Positions 15,576 to 24,612 of a DNA stretch of 64,000 bases are shown here, piece after piece. Source of the DNA: AR5 sp041497115 (GTDB lineage Bacteria > Methylomirabilota > Methylomirabilia > Rokubacteriales > CSP1-6); NCBI GenBank assembly GCA_041497115.1, contig JBGQFW010000008.1:11449-75448 (forward strand), given 5' to 3'. Under the pieces are notes generated by a model, which was given only the letters and a program-made list of their open reading frames with translations, made no database searches and was not told where the DNA came from. The position numbers and the translations under genes are program-made. How positions within the stretch are numbered: the stretch's first letter is position 1; each line of letters opens with the position of its first letter.

Positions 15576-16808
15576 TTACTCGTAGCGCAACGCTTCGATC
15601 GGATCGAGCCGGGCCGCCTTGCGGGCGGGGTAGAAGCCGAAGAAGATCCCGACCGCGCCGGCGAAGCCGAAGGCGACCGCGATGGCCTCGGGCGCGACCA
15701 GCGTGCGCCACGCGGCGAAGTAGCTGAGCGCCTCGGCGCCGCCGAGGCCCGCCGCGACGCCGACGAGGCCGCCGATCAGCGACAGGGTGACGGCCTCGAT
15801 CAGGAACTGGCCGAGGATGTCGCGGCCGCGAGCGCCCACCGCCATCCGGAGCCCGATCTCGCGCGTGCGCTCGGTCACCGAGACCAGCATGATGTTCATG
15901 ATCCCGATGCCGCCCACGAGCAGCGACACCGAGGCGATGGCCCCGAGCAGGTAGGTCATCACCTTGGAGGACTCCTCCTGCGTCTGTAGAACCTCGGAGA
16001 GGTTGCGCACCCAGAAGTCGTCGTCCTGGTAGGGCTGCAGGCGGTGGCGCTGGCGCAGCAGCTCGCGGATCTGCGTCTGCGCCTCGGCCATGTCCTCGTC
16101 GGGGCGGATCTTGATCGAGATGGAGCCGACCGCGCGGGGATTGGAGTGGCTCTTGCCGAGGACCTTCTTCTTGGCGGTCGACATGGGGATCAGGACGATG
16201 TCGTCCTGGTCCTGGCCCCAGGAGTTCTGGCCCTTGCGGTCGAGGAGCCCGATCACGGTGAAGGGAACCTTCTTGATCCGGACGATCTCGCCGAGCGGGC
16301 TGGCGTCGCCGAAGAGGTTGACGGAGGTCGTCTGGCCGAGCAGCGCGACCTTGGTGGCGCCGTCGTGGTCCTCGGCGCCGATCGGGCGCCCGTCGATGAC
16401 CGTCCAGTCGCGCGCCTCGAAGTAGTCGGGCGTGATGCCCTGGACCGCGGTGGACCAGTTGAGGTTGCCGAAGACGACCTGGGTGGTGCCGCGCACCATC
16501 GGCGCCGAGACCTGGACGGCGGGGATCTCGCGGGCGATGGCGGTCGAGTCGTCCTCGGTGATCGTCAGCTGCGAGCCGGTGCCCATGCGGATGCCGCTCG
16601 AGGTGACCGAGCCCGACAGCACGATGATGAGGTTCGAGCCCAGGCTCTGGATCTGCTCGGCCACGCGGGCCTGGGCGCCGGCCCCGACCGCCACCATCGT
16701 GATGACGGCGGCCACGCCGATGATGATGCCGAGCATGGTGAGCGCGCTGCGCAGCTTGTTGACGCGCAGCGAGCGCAGCGCGATCCGGATCGCCTGCAGC
16801 GCCATCAT
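15576..16808 (-). CDS. MacB-type ABC transporter permease
   Basis: This 410-residue permease has the MacB/FtsX topology: one N-terminal membrane segment (after RSLRVNKLRSALTMLGIIIGV), a large periplasmic domain of about 220 residues, and three C-terminal helices ending PARKAARLDPIEALRYE. The segment MNIMLVSVTERTREIGLRMAVGA is the characteristic coupling region. Unlike E. coli MacB the ATPase is a separate gene upstream; the ATG/TGA overlap of 4 bp shows coupling. With the adaptor and TolC genes it should form a tripartite efflux or secretion system. Confidence 0.92.
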   Translation of the reverse strand: MMALQAIRIALRSLRVNKLRSALTMLGIIIGVAAVITMVAVGAGAQARVAEQIQSLGSNLIIVLSGSVTSSGIRMGTGSQLTITEDDSTAIAREIPAVQVSAPMVRGTTQVVFGNLNWSTAVQGITPDYFEARDWTVIDGRPIGAEDHDGATKVALLGQTTSVNLFGDASPLGEIVRIKKVPFTVIGLLDRKGQNSWGQDQDDIVLIPMSTAKKKVLGKSHSNPRAVGSISIKIRPDEDMAEAQTQIRELLRQRHRLQPYQDDDFWVRNLSEVLQTQEESSKVMTYLLGAIASVSLLVGGIGIMNIMLVSVTERTREIGLRMAVGARGRDILGQFLIEAVTLSLIGGLVGVAAGLGGAEALSYFAAWRTLVAPEAIAVAFGFAGAVGIFFGFYPARKAARLDPIEALRYE

Positions 16809-17557
16809 GCCACGGCCTCCTCGTCGGCCGGCAGCGCGGCGAGCGCGGCGGCGGCGTCCTGGGGCGCGCCGCGGCGCTCGTCGCTGAGCAGGCGGCCGTC
16901 ACGGAAGAGCATGACGCGGCCGGCGTACGTCGCGATGTCCAGCTCGTGCGTGACCAGCACGATGGTCAGCCCCTGCCGGTTCAGCCGCTGCAGCAGCGCC
17001 AGGATCTCGACGCTGGTGCGGGTGTCGAGGTTCCCGGTGGGCTCGTCGGCGAGGATCACGGCGGGGTCGTTGACCAGCGAGCGCGCGATGGCGACGCGCT
17101 GTTGCTGGCCGCCGGAGAGCTGGCTCGGGTGATGGTGCTCGCGGTCGGCGAGCCCCACCGCGGCCAGCCGCTCGCGCGCCCGGCGGCGGCGCTCGCGGGC
17201 GGGCAGGCCGGCGTAGAGCAGCGGCAGCTCGACGTTTTCGAGCGCGGTGGTGCGAGGGAGCAGGTTGAACATCTGGAACACGAAGCCGATCTTGGCGTTG
17301 CGCATCCGGGCCAGCTCGTCGCGGGTCAGGCCGGCCACGTCGCGGCCGTCCAGCCAGTAGCGGCCGCCGGTGGGCGTGTCGAGGCAGCCGAGCAGGTTCA
17401 TGAACGTGGACTTGCCCGAGCCGGAGGGGCCCATGACGGCGACGAACTCGCCCGGCTCGATCGACACCGACACGTCCCGCAGCGCGTGCACGACGTGCGG
17501 GCCCAGCACGTAGTTCTTCACGATGCCCTCGGTGACGATGATGGCCGGAGCGCTCAC
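16805..17557 (-). CDS. MacB-type ABC transporter ATP-binding protein
   Basis: This 250-residue ATPase has Walker A GPSGSGKST, signature LSGGQQQRVAIARSL, Walker B VILADEPTGNLD and H-loop VTHELD. The LADEPTGNLD form is typical of the LolD/MacB/FtsE branch. It powers the mechanotransmission permease encoded next (4-bp overlap), moving substrate from the periplasm through a TolC-like channel. The C-terminal tail is a short Ala-rich extension. It lies 10 bp after the periplasmic adaptor gene. Confidence 0.93.
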   Translation of the reverse strand: MSAPAIIVTEGIVKNYVLGPHVVHALRDVSVSIEPGEFVAVMGPSGSGKSTFMNLLGCLDTPTGGRYWLDGRDVAGLTRDELARMRNAKIGFVFQMFNLLPRTTALENVELPLLYAGLPARERRRRARERLAAVGLADREHHHPSQLSGGQQQRVAIARSLVNDPAVILADEPTGNLDTRTSVEILALLQRLNRQGLTIVLVTHELDIATYAGRVMLFRDGRLLSDERRGAPQDAAAALAALPADEEAVA

Positions 17558-17567
17558 GACCGGCGCC

Positions 17568-19232
17568 TCACAGCCGCAGGCGCGGCCCCGAGGTCGCGCC
17601 GCTGCCGCCCGCCTTGCCCGCGCCCCCGGTGCCGATCACGATCTCCTGCCCTTCCTTGAGGTCGCCCCTCAGGACCTCGGTGTTGCCGCCGTCGCTGATG
17701 CCGAGGGTGAGGGTGACCGGCTTGAGGCGGTCGCCCTCGAGAATCCAGACGCGACCCGGCGTGCCGCCGCGCGTCTCGCCGCCGCGGCCCCCGCCGCCCG
17801 TCATCTCGTCGTACGTCACGCGCTGCTCGGCGGTGAGGATCTCGTGGATCCGCCCGCGCGATGCCTCGCGGATGCGCTGACCGCGCTGCTGCCGCTCCGC
17901 CTCGGGCAGCCCCTGCAGCCCCGTCATCTGCTGGCGGGTGTCCGCGAGGATCGCGTCGAGCTTGCGCTGCTGCTCGTCGTTGAGGCCGAGGCCCTTGGTG
18001 AGACGCTCGCGCAGCTGCTCGCCGCCCGGACGGCCGCCGCCCGCGCCCTGGCCCGGACCGCCGCCCGCCGCCGGCCCCGCCGCGCCGGGAGTCGCCGGGC
18101 CGCTCTCGGCCCCGGGGGGACGGAAGCGCAGCGCCGCGTTCGGGATCTTCAGCACGCTCGGCTTCTCGGAGACGATCATCTTCACGTTGGCCGTCATCCC
18201 GGGCAGCAGCCGCCCGCCCGGGTTGTCCACGGCGACGACCACGGTGTAGGTGACGACGTTCTGAATGACCAGCGCCGCCTTGCGGATCTGGTTCACCCGG
18301 CCGGAGAAATTCTGGCCGGGGAACGCGTCCACCGTGAAGGTGGCGCGGTCCTCGAGGCGGATGCGCCCGATGTCGGCCTCGTCCACGCTGACCTCCACCT
18401 GCATCTTGGTGAGGTCCTGCGCGATCGTGAAGAGGATCGGCGCCTGCAGGCTGGCCGCCACCGTCTGTCCCACGTCGACGTTGCGCGAGACGACGACGCC
18501 GTCCACCGGCGCCCGGATCGTCGTGTAGTCGAGGTTGGTCTGCGTCTGGCTGAGGGCGGCCTTCTTCTGGTCGACCTGGGCCCGCGCGGACTTCAGGCCG
18601 GCCTCCTGGACGCGCAGCTGGGCCTCCGACGCCTGGATGGCCGCCGCCAGAGCCTTCTCGTTGGCCCGCGACGCATCCGACTGGGCCACCGCCTGGTCGT
18701 GGTTGGCGTCGGCGGTGTCGCGGTCGGCCTGGGCCACGAGCTCGCGCCGGAACAGCTCCCGGCTGCGCTCGGCGATGCGCTTGGCGTCCGCCGTCGCGGC
18801 GTCGGCCTTGGCGGTCTGGGCCTTGCCCTGCGCGAGGGCGGCGCGCGCGCTCTCCACGTCGGCGCGCGCCTTCTCGACGGTCGCGGTCTGGTTCAGCACG
18901 GCGGCGCGGGCCGTCTCGAGGTCGGCCTTGGCCTGGTTGACCTGCGCCTCGAACAGCTGCGGATCGATCCGGGCGATGATCTGCCCCCGCTTGACGACCG
19001 AGTTGAAGTCCACCAGGAGGTCCTTGATCTGCCCGGAGACCTGGCTGCCGACCTGCACGATGATGACCGCGTTGAGGTTGCCCGTCGAGGAGACCGCCGC
19101 GGTGATGGGCCCGCGCTCGACCCGGGCCGTCCGGTACTTCGGGGCGTTGCCCCGGCTCTGGGCGTAGAAGTAGCCCCAGACGCCCAGCCCGACCAGCGCC
19201 GCCACGACCACGAGGGAGACGATGCGTTTCAT
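17568..19232 (-). CDS. Periplasmic adaptor (MacA/HlyD-type) with an inserted Spy-like segment
   Basis: This 554-residue membrane-fusion protein has an N-terminal membrane anchor (residues 4-21), a lipoyl half-motif near 45-95, a long coiled coil (about 96-235), IRAPVDGVVVSRNVDVGQTV completing the lipoyl domain, and beta-barrel and membrane-proximal domains. Between the barrel and the last domain lies an extra Gly/Pro-rich linker, then about residues 405-478 of charged helices ending LTAEQ, like the LTxxQ motif of Spy/CpxP chaperones. That insertion is unusual. ATG 19232 starts the anchor helix. It bridges the MacB-like pump and the TolC-like channel encoded on either side. Confidence 0.9.
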   Translation of the reverse strand: MKRIVSLVVVAALVGLGVWGYFYAQSRGNAPKYRTARVERGPITAAVSSTGNLNAVIIVQVGSQVSGQIKDLLVDFNSVVKRGQIIARIDPQLFEAQVNQAKADLETARAAVLNQTATVEKARADVESARAALAQGKAQTAKADAATADAKRIAERSRELFRRELVAQADRDTADANHDQAVAQSDASRANEKALAAAIQASEAQLRVQEAGLKSARAQVDQKKAALSQTQTNLDYTTIRAPVDGVVVSRNVDVGQTVAASLQAPILFTIAQDLTKMQVEVSVDEADIGRIRLEDRATFTVDAFPGQNFSGRVNQIRKAALVIQNVVTYTVVVAVDNPGGRLLPGMTANVKMIVSEKPSVLKIPNAALRFRPPGAESGPATPGAAGPAAGGGPGQGAGGGRPGGEQLRERLTKGLGLNDEQQRKLDAILADTRQQMTGLQGLPEAERQQRGQRIREASRGRIHEILTAEQRVTYDEMTGGGGRGGETRGGTPGRVWILEGDRLKPVTLTLGISDGGNTEVLRGDLKEGQEIVIGTGGAGKAGGSGATSGPRLRL

Positions 19233-19273
19233 CACGAGGTCAGACGTGCCTCGGCCGCCGTATATTTGAAGCG

Positions 19274-20788
19274 CTACCGCTGGCCGAGCGCGCGCTCCAG
19301 GCGGACGACGTTGATGCGGTAGTCCGAGAGCGCCTGGGCCTCGGTACTCTGCGCCTGGGTGAGGGCCAGCTGGGCGTCGGTCAACTCTAAGATTGTGCCG
19401 ACGCCGGCGTCGAACCGGCCCTGGGCCAGGCGGAAGTTCTCCTGGGCGGAGGCGACGGCGACCTGGGCCGCCTGGATGCGCTGATCGGCCTCGTCCACGT
19501 TCATCTCGGCCTGCGCGACGTCGCGGGAGATGTTCAGCTCGCTCGCCTTCTTGCGCGCGATGGCGCCCTCCACGTTGGCCTTGGCCTCGCGGAAGCGCGC
19601 GATGCGGTTGCCGCCGTCGAAGATGGTCCACGAGAGCTGGAGCGCCGCCTCCCAGATCTGGTTGAAATCGGCGCGGCCCTGGGCGGTGTTGAAGTCGGCC
19701 CGGTTGGCCCCGATGAATCCGGTGCCCACGATGTCGGGGAAGAAGTCGCGGATGGCACGCCGCGCCTGGGCCTCCGCCTGGCTGACGACGAGATTGGCCT
19801 GCCGTTGCTCCGGCCGCTGCGCCAGCGCCTTGGCGACGAGCTGGCTGCGGTCGATGGTCATGGGCTGGTAGACGAGGTTGTCCTGTACCTCGGTCGGCGT
19901 GTCGGCGGGAATGCCCATCGCGGTGTTGAGGGCGACCCGGGCCAGGCGCTCGGCGTTGCGCGCCTGGATGAGCGCCACTTGCGCGTTGGCCACGTCGACC
20001 TGGGAGCGCACGACGTCCGACTTGGGCCGGGTCCCGACCTCGAAGAAGCCCTGGGAGGAGCGCAGGTTGAGCCGGGCCCGGTCCAGCGCCTGGTCCTGGA
20101 CGCGGATGAGGCGCCGGGCGAAGTTCATGTTGGTGAACGCTTCCTTCACCGTCTGCGTCACCAGCTGCCGCTGCAGCTCCACGTTCTCCTGCGCCTGCTC
20201 GGCCAGGCGGCGCGCGACATCGGTGGAGGCAAACGTCTTGCCGAAGTCGAAGAGGACCTGGGAGCCTGAGATCCGGCCAACGGTGTTCTGGGTGAAGGTG
20301 GTGACGGGCGCGGGAACGTCGGTACCCGTCGTCGTCTTGCCGGCAAAGGAGCCCCGGTCCCACTGCCCCGACCACGTCCCGGTGATCTGCGGAAGCAGGG
20401 GCGCGATGGCCTGGTCCACCCGAAACGCGGCGGCGCGGTAGTCGAACAGCGTGGCCTGGATCGAGGGTTGCACCTCGAGCGCGATGCCCACCGCCTCTTC
20501 CTGGCTCAGCGCCCGGCCCATCACGCGGGCCATCGCCGAGCGGTCGCCGGGCCCGGTCGGGTTCGGCGACGACCCGGCGGCGGGCGCCGGGGAGGTCGTG
20601 AGCGGGGCCGTCATTGCGGGCGGCGCGGGAGTGACCGGCGTAGTCAAGGGCGTGGTCGGCGTCGGCGTGGCCGGAGGCGTGACCGGCGCCGGCACGGGGG
20701 TCGGGGTCTGCGGCGGCATCTGGGCCTGAGCGGCGGCACCGGGGAGCAGGCACAGCACGAGAACGACCGAGGCCCGAACCATCCGCAT
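19274..20788 (-). CDS. TolC-family outer membrane channel
   Basis: This 504-residue protein has a signal peptide (MRMVRASVVLVLCLLPGAAAQA), a Pro/Thr-rich low-complexity stretch (about residues 25-90), and then the two repeated outer-membrane-efflux domains: long coiled-coil helices such as ALDRARLNLRSSQGFFEVG and QENFRLAQGRFDAGVGTILEL, and FNQIWEAALQLSWTIFDGGN for the second beta pair. ATG 20788 follows an AAGGAG site, excluding upstream codons. It is first in the efflux operon, with a 41-bp gap to the adaptor gene. Confidence 0.92.
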   Translation of the reverse strand: MRMVRASVVLVLCLLPGAAAQAQMPPQTPTPVPAPVTPPATPTPTTPLTTPVTPAPPAMTAPLTTSPAPAAGSSPNPTGPGDRSAMARVMGRALSQEEAVGIALEVQPSIQATLFDYRAAAFRVDQAIAPLLPQITGTWSGQWDRGSFAGKTTTGTDVPAPVTTFTQNTVGRISGSQVLFDFGKTFASTDVARRLAEQAQENVELQRQLVTQTVKEAFTNMNFARRLIRVQDQALDRARLNLRSSQGFFEVGTRPKSDVVRSQVDVANAQVALIQARNAERLARVALNTAMGIPADTPTEVQDNLVYQPMTIDRSQLVAKALAQRPEQRQANLVVSQAEAQARRAIRDFFPDIVGTGFIGANRADFNTAQGRADFNQIWEAALQLSWTIFDGGNRIARFREAKANVEGAIARKKASELNISRDVAQAEMNVDEADQRIQAAQVAVASAQENFRLAQGRFDAGVGTILELTDAQLALTQAQSTEAQALSDYRINVVRLERALGQR

Positions 20789-20838
20789 GCAGCGTCTCCT
20801 TTTCCGAATACCGCGCGTGCGGTGAGCGTCCCGAACGC

Positions 20839-20875
20839 GATCTGCGGGTGAGAATACCACGCGATTTCGCAGATC
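20839..20875. promoter_or_regulatory. Inverted repeat, possible operator between the efflux operon and nrdJ
   Basis: GATCTGCG (20839-20846) and CGCAGATC (20868-20875) form a perfect 8-bp dyad spaced by 21 bases, 51 bases upstream of the TolC start. It lies in the 299-bp gap between divergent genes and could be a repressor site for the efflux operon. No known regulator motif is recognised. Confidence 0.3.
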
Positions 20876-21025
20876 CCCGGCGCCGGCCCTCCCGACGCAC
20901 CGCGGCAAAGCGTCGCTGCGTGACAGACGGAGCGCACGGAACCCGCATTCAGAGCGGGTCCCGCGGCCTCTTCAATGGTGCACAGGCGGTGGATGGGCGG
21001 GGGACGGCGGTGGACACCTTTTTTC

Positions 21026-21056
21026 TTGACGGCCGCTAGATCGTGGGTGGTAGGAT
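21026..21056 (+). promoter_or_regulatory. Probable sigma-70-type promoter of nrdJ
   Basis: TTGACG (21026-21031) and TAGGAT (21051-21056) are separated by 19 bases, two longer than ideal. The start codon of nrdJ is 32 bases past the -10 box and is preceded by AGGAGGT (21076-21082). No cobalamin riboswitch or NrdR box is recognised in this leader. Confidence 0.5.
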
Positions 21057-21087
21057 CGCGCTCACCACAACATCTAGGAGGTGGCGC

Positions 21088-24000
21088 ATGCTGTCTGAGA
21101 TTCGCCCGCCGAAGGTAGGTCAATGGACCGAGCCCGCCCTGCGCGTCCTCCGGGAGCGGTACCTCCTGCGTGACGGGCGCGGGGAGGTGATCGAGACACC
21201 CGAGGAGATGTGCTGGAGGGTGGCGCAGTCCATTGCCGCGGGCGAGGCGCGCTACGGCCGGAGCCCGGCCGCCGTGCGCGAGGTGGCCGAGGCCTTCTAC
21301 GACATGATGGTGGACGGGTTCTTCATCCCGAACTCGCCCACGCTCATGAACGCCGGTAAGGGCAACGGCCTGCAGTACTCGGCCTGCTACGTGCTGCCGG
21401 TGGGCGACTCGATGGAGGAGATCTTCGACTCCGTCAAGGCGGCCGCCATCATCCACAAGTCGGGCGGGGGCACCGGCTTCGCGTTCTCCCGCCTGCGCCC
21501 CAAGGACGACCTCGTCGCCTCCACCGGCGGCCGGGCCTCGGGGCCGGTCTCCTTCCTGCGCGTCTTCAACAGCGCGACGGAGGCGGTCAAGCAGGGGGGC
21601 ACGCGGCGGGGGGCCAACATGGGCATCCTGCGCGTCGATCACCCGGACATCCTGGAGTTCATCGACTGCAAGCTCGACGGCGGGATCACCAACTTCAACA
21701 TCTCGGTGGCGGTCACCGACGTGTTCATGGACGCCCTCGCCCGCGGCGAGGACTACGACCTGGTCAACCCGCACAACGGCGACGTGACCCAGCGGCTGAG
21801 CGCCCGCGAGGTCTTCGAGCGCATGGTGCGGGCGGCGTGGCGCTCCGGCGACCCCGGCATGGTGTTCCTCGACCGGATCAACGCCAGCCCGGCCAACCCC
21901 ACGCCGGAGATCGGCACCGTCGAGGCCACCAACCCGTGCGTGACCGGCGACACGCTGATCTACACCGCTCGCGGTCTCTGCCGGGCGGACCACCTGGCCG
22001 CCGGGAGGGAAGGCGTCGACGTGCTGCTCGACTCGCGGTTCGATGCCGGTGACTGGGGCCCGGCGTCGACCGTGTTCTCGGTGGGTGAGAAACCGGCTTT
22101 CCGGCTCACGACCACCGAGGGCTATGAGCTGCGCCTCACCGCCGATCATCGGGTCATGACGGCGCGCGGCTGGCGGCGAGCCAGCGAGCTGCAGCCCGGC
22201 GACCTGCTGCATATCGTCAACCGCAAGGGCGGATTCGGCGAAGGTGGCTCGGCCGAAGAGGGTCGCATCCTGGGGTGGCTGATCGGCGACGGGCACATCC
22301 GTCCCGACAAGGGCGTGATCCTCCGCTTCTACGGCGACGAGAAGCGCGAGCTCGCGCCGGCCTTCGCCGACGACATGAACGCCGTGCTCGGGTCGCGTCC
22401 GGGCGAGCGCTACCATATCGGCACGGTCGCGGTGAAGGGCCGTGACGAGGCCGCGGTCAGCTCGGTGCGGATGGCGCAGCGCCTCGTCGAGCGATATGGC
22501 ATGACGCAGGAGAGCAAGCTCGCCGGCGTTCCCGCCGGGGTGCTGGGGGGCTCGGAGGCGTTGCAGCGTGGCTTCCTCCAGGCCCTCTTCACCGCCGACG
22601 GCCACATCGCCGGCGCACCGGACCACGGCGTCTCCGTCCGGCTGACGTCAGTGTCGCTGCCGCTGCTCAAAGACGTTCAGCGCTTGCTGCTCAACTTCGG
22701 CATCGCGTCTCGGCTGTATGTCGATCGCCACCCGGCCCGTACGGCGACGCTTCCGGACGGTCGAGGTGCCAGCGCGTCGTACGCCTGCCAGGCCGATCAC
22801 GATCTCGTCGTCGCCCGCGAGAGCGTCGCGACGTTTGCGAGTGAGGTGGGCTTCCTGGCCGCGTCCAAGCAGCGCCGGCTCATGGACGCGCTGGGCGCCT
22901 ACAGCCGCGGCCCCTATCGGGAGCCGTTCGTGGCCCGTTTCGAGGCGCTGGTGCCGGACGGCATCGAAGAGGTCTTCGACCTGAAGGAGCCGTTCACCCA
23001 CAGCTTCGTCGCGAACGGCATCGTCGTGCACAACTGCGGAGAGCAGCCGTTGCTGCCCAACGAGGCGTGCAACCTCGGCTCCCTCAACGTGTCGAAGTTC
23101 GCCCGGCAGGGCGAGGACGGCGGCGACTGGGCGATCGACTGGGACGAGATGGAGCGGGTGGTGCGGCTGGCGGTGCGATTCCTCGACGACGTCATCGAGA
23201 TGAACCCGTATCCGCTGCCGCAGATCGACGAGACGGTGAAGTCCAACCGCCGCATCGGGCTGGGCATCATGGGGTGGGCCGACCTGCTGTTCATCATGGG
23301 CATCCCCTACGACAGCCCCGACGCCATCACGCTGGCCGAGCGGCTCATGTCGTTCGTGAAGGAGAAGTCGCACGACCAGTGCGGCAAGCTGGCCGAGGAG
23401 CGCGGGCCGTTCCCCAACTGGAGCCACTCGATCTACCGGGAGGTGCGCCCGATGCGCAACTCCACGGTGACGACGATCGCGCCGACCGGCACGATCTCGA
23501 TGATCGCCGGCTGCTCGTCGGGGATCGAGCCGATCTTCGCCCTGGCCTTCCAGCACCGGGTCAAGCAGTCCGACGGCGAGCGGGTGCTGACGTTCGTCAA
23601 CGAGACCTTCGAGCAGATCGCCAAGGCGCGCGGCCTCTACTCCGAGGCCCTCAAGGACGAGATCGCCAAGCGCGGCTCGCTGCACGGCATCCCCGGCGTC
23701 CCCGAGGAGGCCGCGCGCGTGTTCAAGACCTCGCACGAGATCGGCTTCGAGTGGCACGTGCGCCACCAGGCGGCCTTCCAGCGCTACACCGACAACGGCG
23801 TGAGCAAGACCATCAACCTGCCCAACGACGCCAGCGAGGAGGACGTGGCGGCCGCCTACAAGCTGGCGTGGGAGCTCGGCTGCCTGGGCATCACGGTCTT
23901 CCGCGACGGCTGCAAGGGCGAGCAGGTGCTGCACGTCGGCCTCAAGGACAAGACCGCGGCGCCGGTCGTCGGGCCGTCGGTCGTCAAGCCGCGGCCGCAC

Positions 24001-24474
24001 AGCCTCTCGGGGCGGACCTATCGCAGCGAGACGCCCATCGGCACCGCGTTCATCACGGTCAACGAGACCGAGGAACCTGAGCCCTTCGAGGTGTTCGTGC
24101 AGGTCGGCAAGGGCGGCTCGGATACCATGGCCGTCGCCGAGGCGCTGGGGCGGCTGATTTCGCTCACGCTGAGGCTACCTTCGCCGATGTCGCCTCAGCG
24201 GCGGCTCGAGGAGGTCATCAGTCAGCTCTCGCGCATCGGCGGGGCCCAGCCGCTGGGCTTCGGCAAGGGCAAGGTGCTCTCGCTGCCCGACGCCCTCGCG
24301 CGCACGCTGGCCGAGCACACGGGCCAGATCAAGCCCGTGTCGGAGGGGCCGCCGGCGGCCCGCGCCACCGAGCAGCGGCGCATCGGCGACCTCTGCAAGG
24401 AGTGCGGTCAGGCGACGTTCGTCTACGAGGAGGGGTGCAAGAAGTGCCTCTCCTGCGGGTACAACGAGTGCTGA
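21088..24474 (+). CDS. nrdJ: Adenosylcobalamin-dependent (class II) ribonucleotide reductase with intein
   Basis: The 1128-residue precursor includes a 366-residue intein, leaving a 762-residue mature enzyme. The reductase makes deoxynucleotides using a cobalamin-generated thiyl radical. Seen: NSPTLMNAG, YSACYVLPVGDSMEEIFD with the redox Cys, KSGGGTGFAFSRLRPKDD, the radical-site motif NPCGEQPL (split by the intein), NEACNLGSLN, and a C-terminal CKECG...CKKCLSCGYNEC cysteine cluster. ATG 21088 is fixed by AGGAGGT six bases upstream. No nrdAB or nrdDG is in the window. It is probably the main source of dNTPs, working with or without oxygen. Confidence 0.95.
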   Translation: MLSEIRPPKVGQWTEPALRVLRERYLLRDGRGEVIETPEEMCWRVAQSIAAGEARYGRSPAAVREVAEAFYDMMVDGFFIPNSPTLMNAGKGNGLQYSACYVLPVGDSMEEIFDSVKAAAIIHKSGGGTGFAFSRLRPKDDLVASTGGRASGPVSFLRVFNSATEAVKQGGTRRGANMGILRVDHPDILEFIDCKLDGGITNFNISVAVTDVFMDALARGEDYDLVNPHNGDVTQRLSAREVFERMVRAAWRSGDPGMVFLDRINASPANPTPEIGTVEATNPCVTGDTLIYTARGLCRADHLAAGREGVDVLLDSRFDAGDWGPASTVFSVGEKPAFRLTTTEGYELRLTADHRVMTARGWRRASELQPGDLLHIVNRKGGFGEGGSAEEGRILGWLIGDGHIRPDKGVILRFYGDEKRELAPAFADDMNAVLGSRPGERYHIGTVAVKGRDEAAVSSVRMAQRLVERYGMTQESKLAGVPAGVLGGSEALQRGFLQALFTADGHIAGAPDHGVSVRLTSVSLPLLKDVQRLLLNFGIASRLYVDRHPARTATLPDGRGASASYACQADHDLVVARESVATFASEVGFLAASKQRRLMDALGAYSRGPYREPFVARFEALVPDGIEEVFDLKEPFTHSFVANGIVVHNCGEQPLLPNEACNLGSLNVSKFARQGEDGGDWAIDWDEMERVVRLAVRFLDDVIEMNPYPLPQIDETVKSNRRIGLGIMGWADLLFIMGIPYDSPDAITLAERLMSFVKEKSHDQCGKLAEERGPFPNWSHSIYREVRPMRNSTVTTIAPTGTISMIAGCSSGIEPIFALAFQHRVKQSDGERVLTFVNETFEQIAKARGLYSEALKDEIAKRGSLHGIPGVPEEAARVFKTSHEIGFEWHVRHQAAFQRYTDNGVSKTINLPNDASEEDVAAAYKLAWELGCLGITVFRDGCKGEQVLHVGLKDKTAAPVVGPSVVKPRPHSLSGRTYRSETPIGTAFITVNETEEPEPFEVFVQVGKGGSDTMAVAEALGRLISLTLRLPSPMSPQRRLEEVISQLSRIGGAQPLGFGKGKVLSLPDALARTLAEHTGQIKPVSEGPPAARATEQRRIGDLCKECGQATFVYEEGCKKCLSCGYNEC
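21937..23034 (+). other. Intein with LAGLIDADG homing endonuclease inside nrdJ
   Basis: Residues 284-649 of the precursor interrupt N-P-C-G-E-Q. The insert starts with Cys (CVTGDTLIY, block A), has T-x-x-H in block B (LTADH), ends block F/G as VANGIVVHN with the penultimate His and terminal Asn, and is followed by +1 Cys. Two endonuclease motifs, LGWLIGDGH and LQALFTADGH, keep their acidic residues, so both splicing and homing look intact. The +1 Cys is the reductase's thiyl-radical cysteine. By eye the insert is less GC-rich at third positions than its flanks, consistent with acquisition. Confidence 0.93.
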
Positions 24475-24554
24475 GGCTCCTGTTCCGGCGCATCAAGCTC
24501 GTCCGCGCGGCGCGCCAACGGCGCCGGCGCCGCTCCCGCCCAAGACGGTAGCCC

Positions 24555-24587
24555 GGGCAGGGGGGCGGCGGTCGCGCCCCCCTGCCC
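24555..24587. terminator. G-run/C-run hairpin after nrdJ
   Basis: A perfect 13-bp inverted repeat (24555-24567 and 24575-24587) closes a 7-base loop, 81 bases after the nrdJ stop. It is the right place for a terminator but lacks a U-tract. It resembles the other intergenic G-run hairpins of the window. Confidence 0.5.
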
Positions 24588-24612
24588 AGGACAATCGGGT
24601 AGAATCGCGCCC

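Noticed and set aside
14167..16902. A 911-residue minus-strand open frame over the permease and LLM genes
   Set aside because: It reads as His/Arg/Gly-rich sequence with no domains, and conflicts with well-supported genes in other frames.
17568..20948. A very long minus-strand open frame spanning the adaptor and TolC genes as one 1126-residue protein
   Set aside because: Only the part from 19232 down reads as protein (adaptor). The upstream part is the out-of-frame shadow of the TolC gene, rich in Arg, Pro and Gly.
20789..21087. A cobalamin riboswitch before nrdJ
   Set aside because: No B12-box-like sequence is recognisable and the predicted promoter leaves only about 25 bases of leader.
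20644..22626. A 660-residue minus-strand open frame covering the nrdJ start and the TolC 5' end
   Set aside because: Antisense to strongly conserved nrdJ and TolC coding sequence; composition is typical of GC-rich shadow frames.
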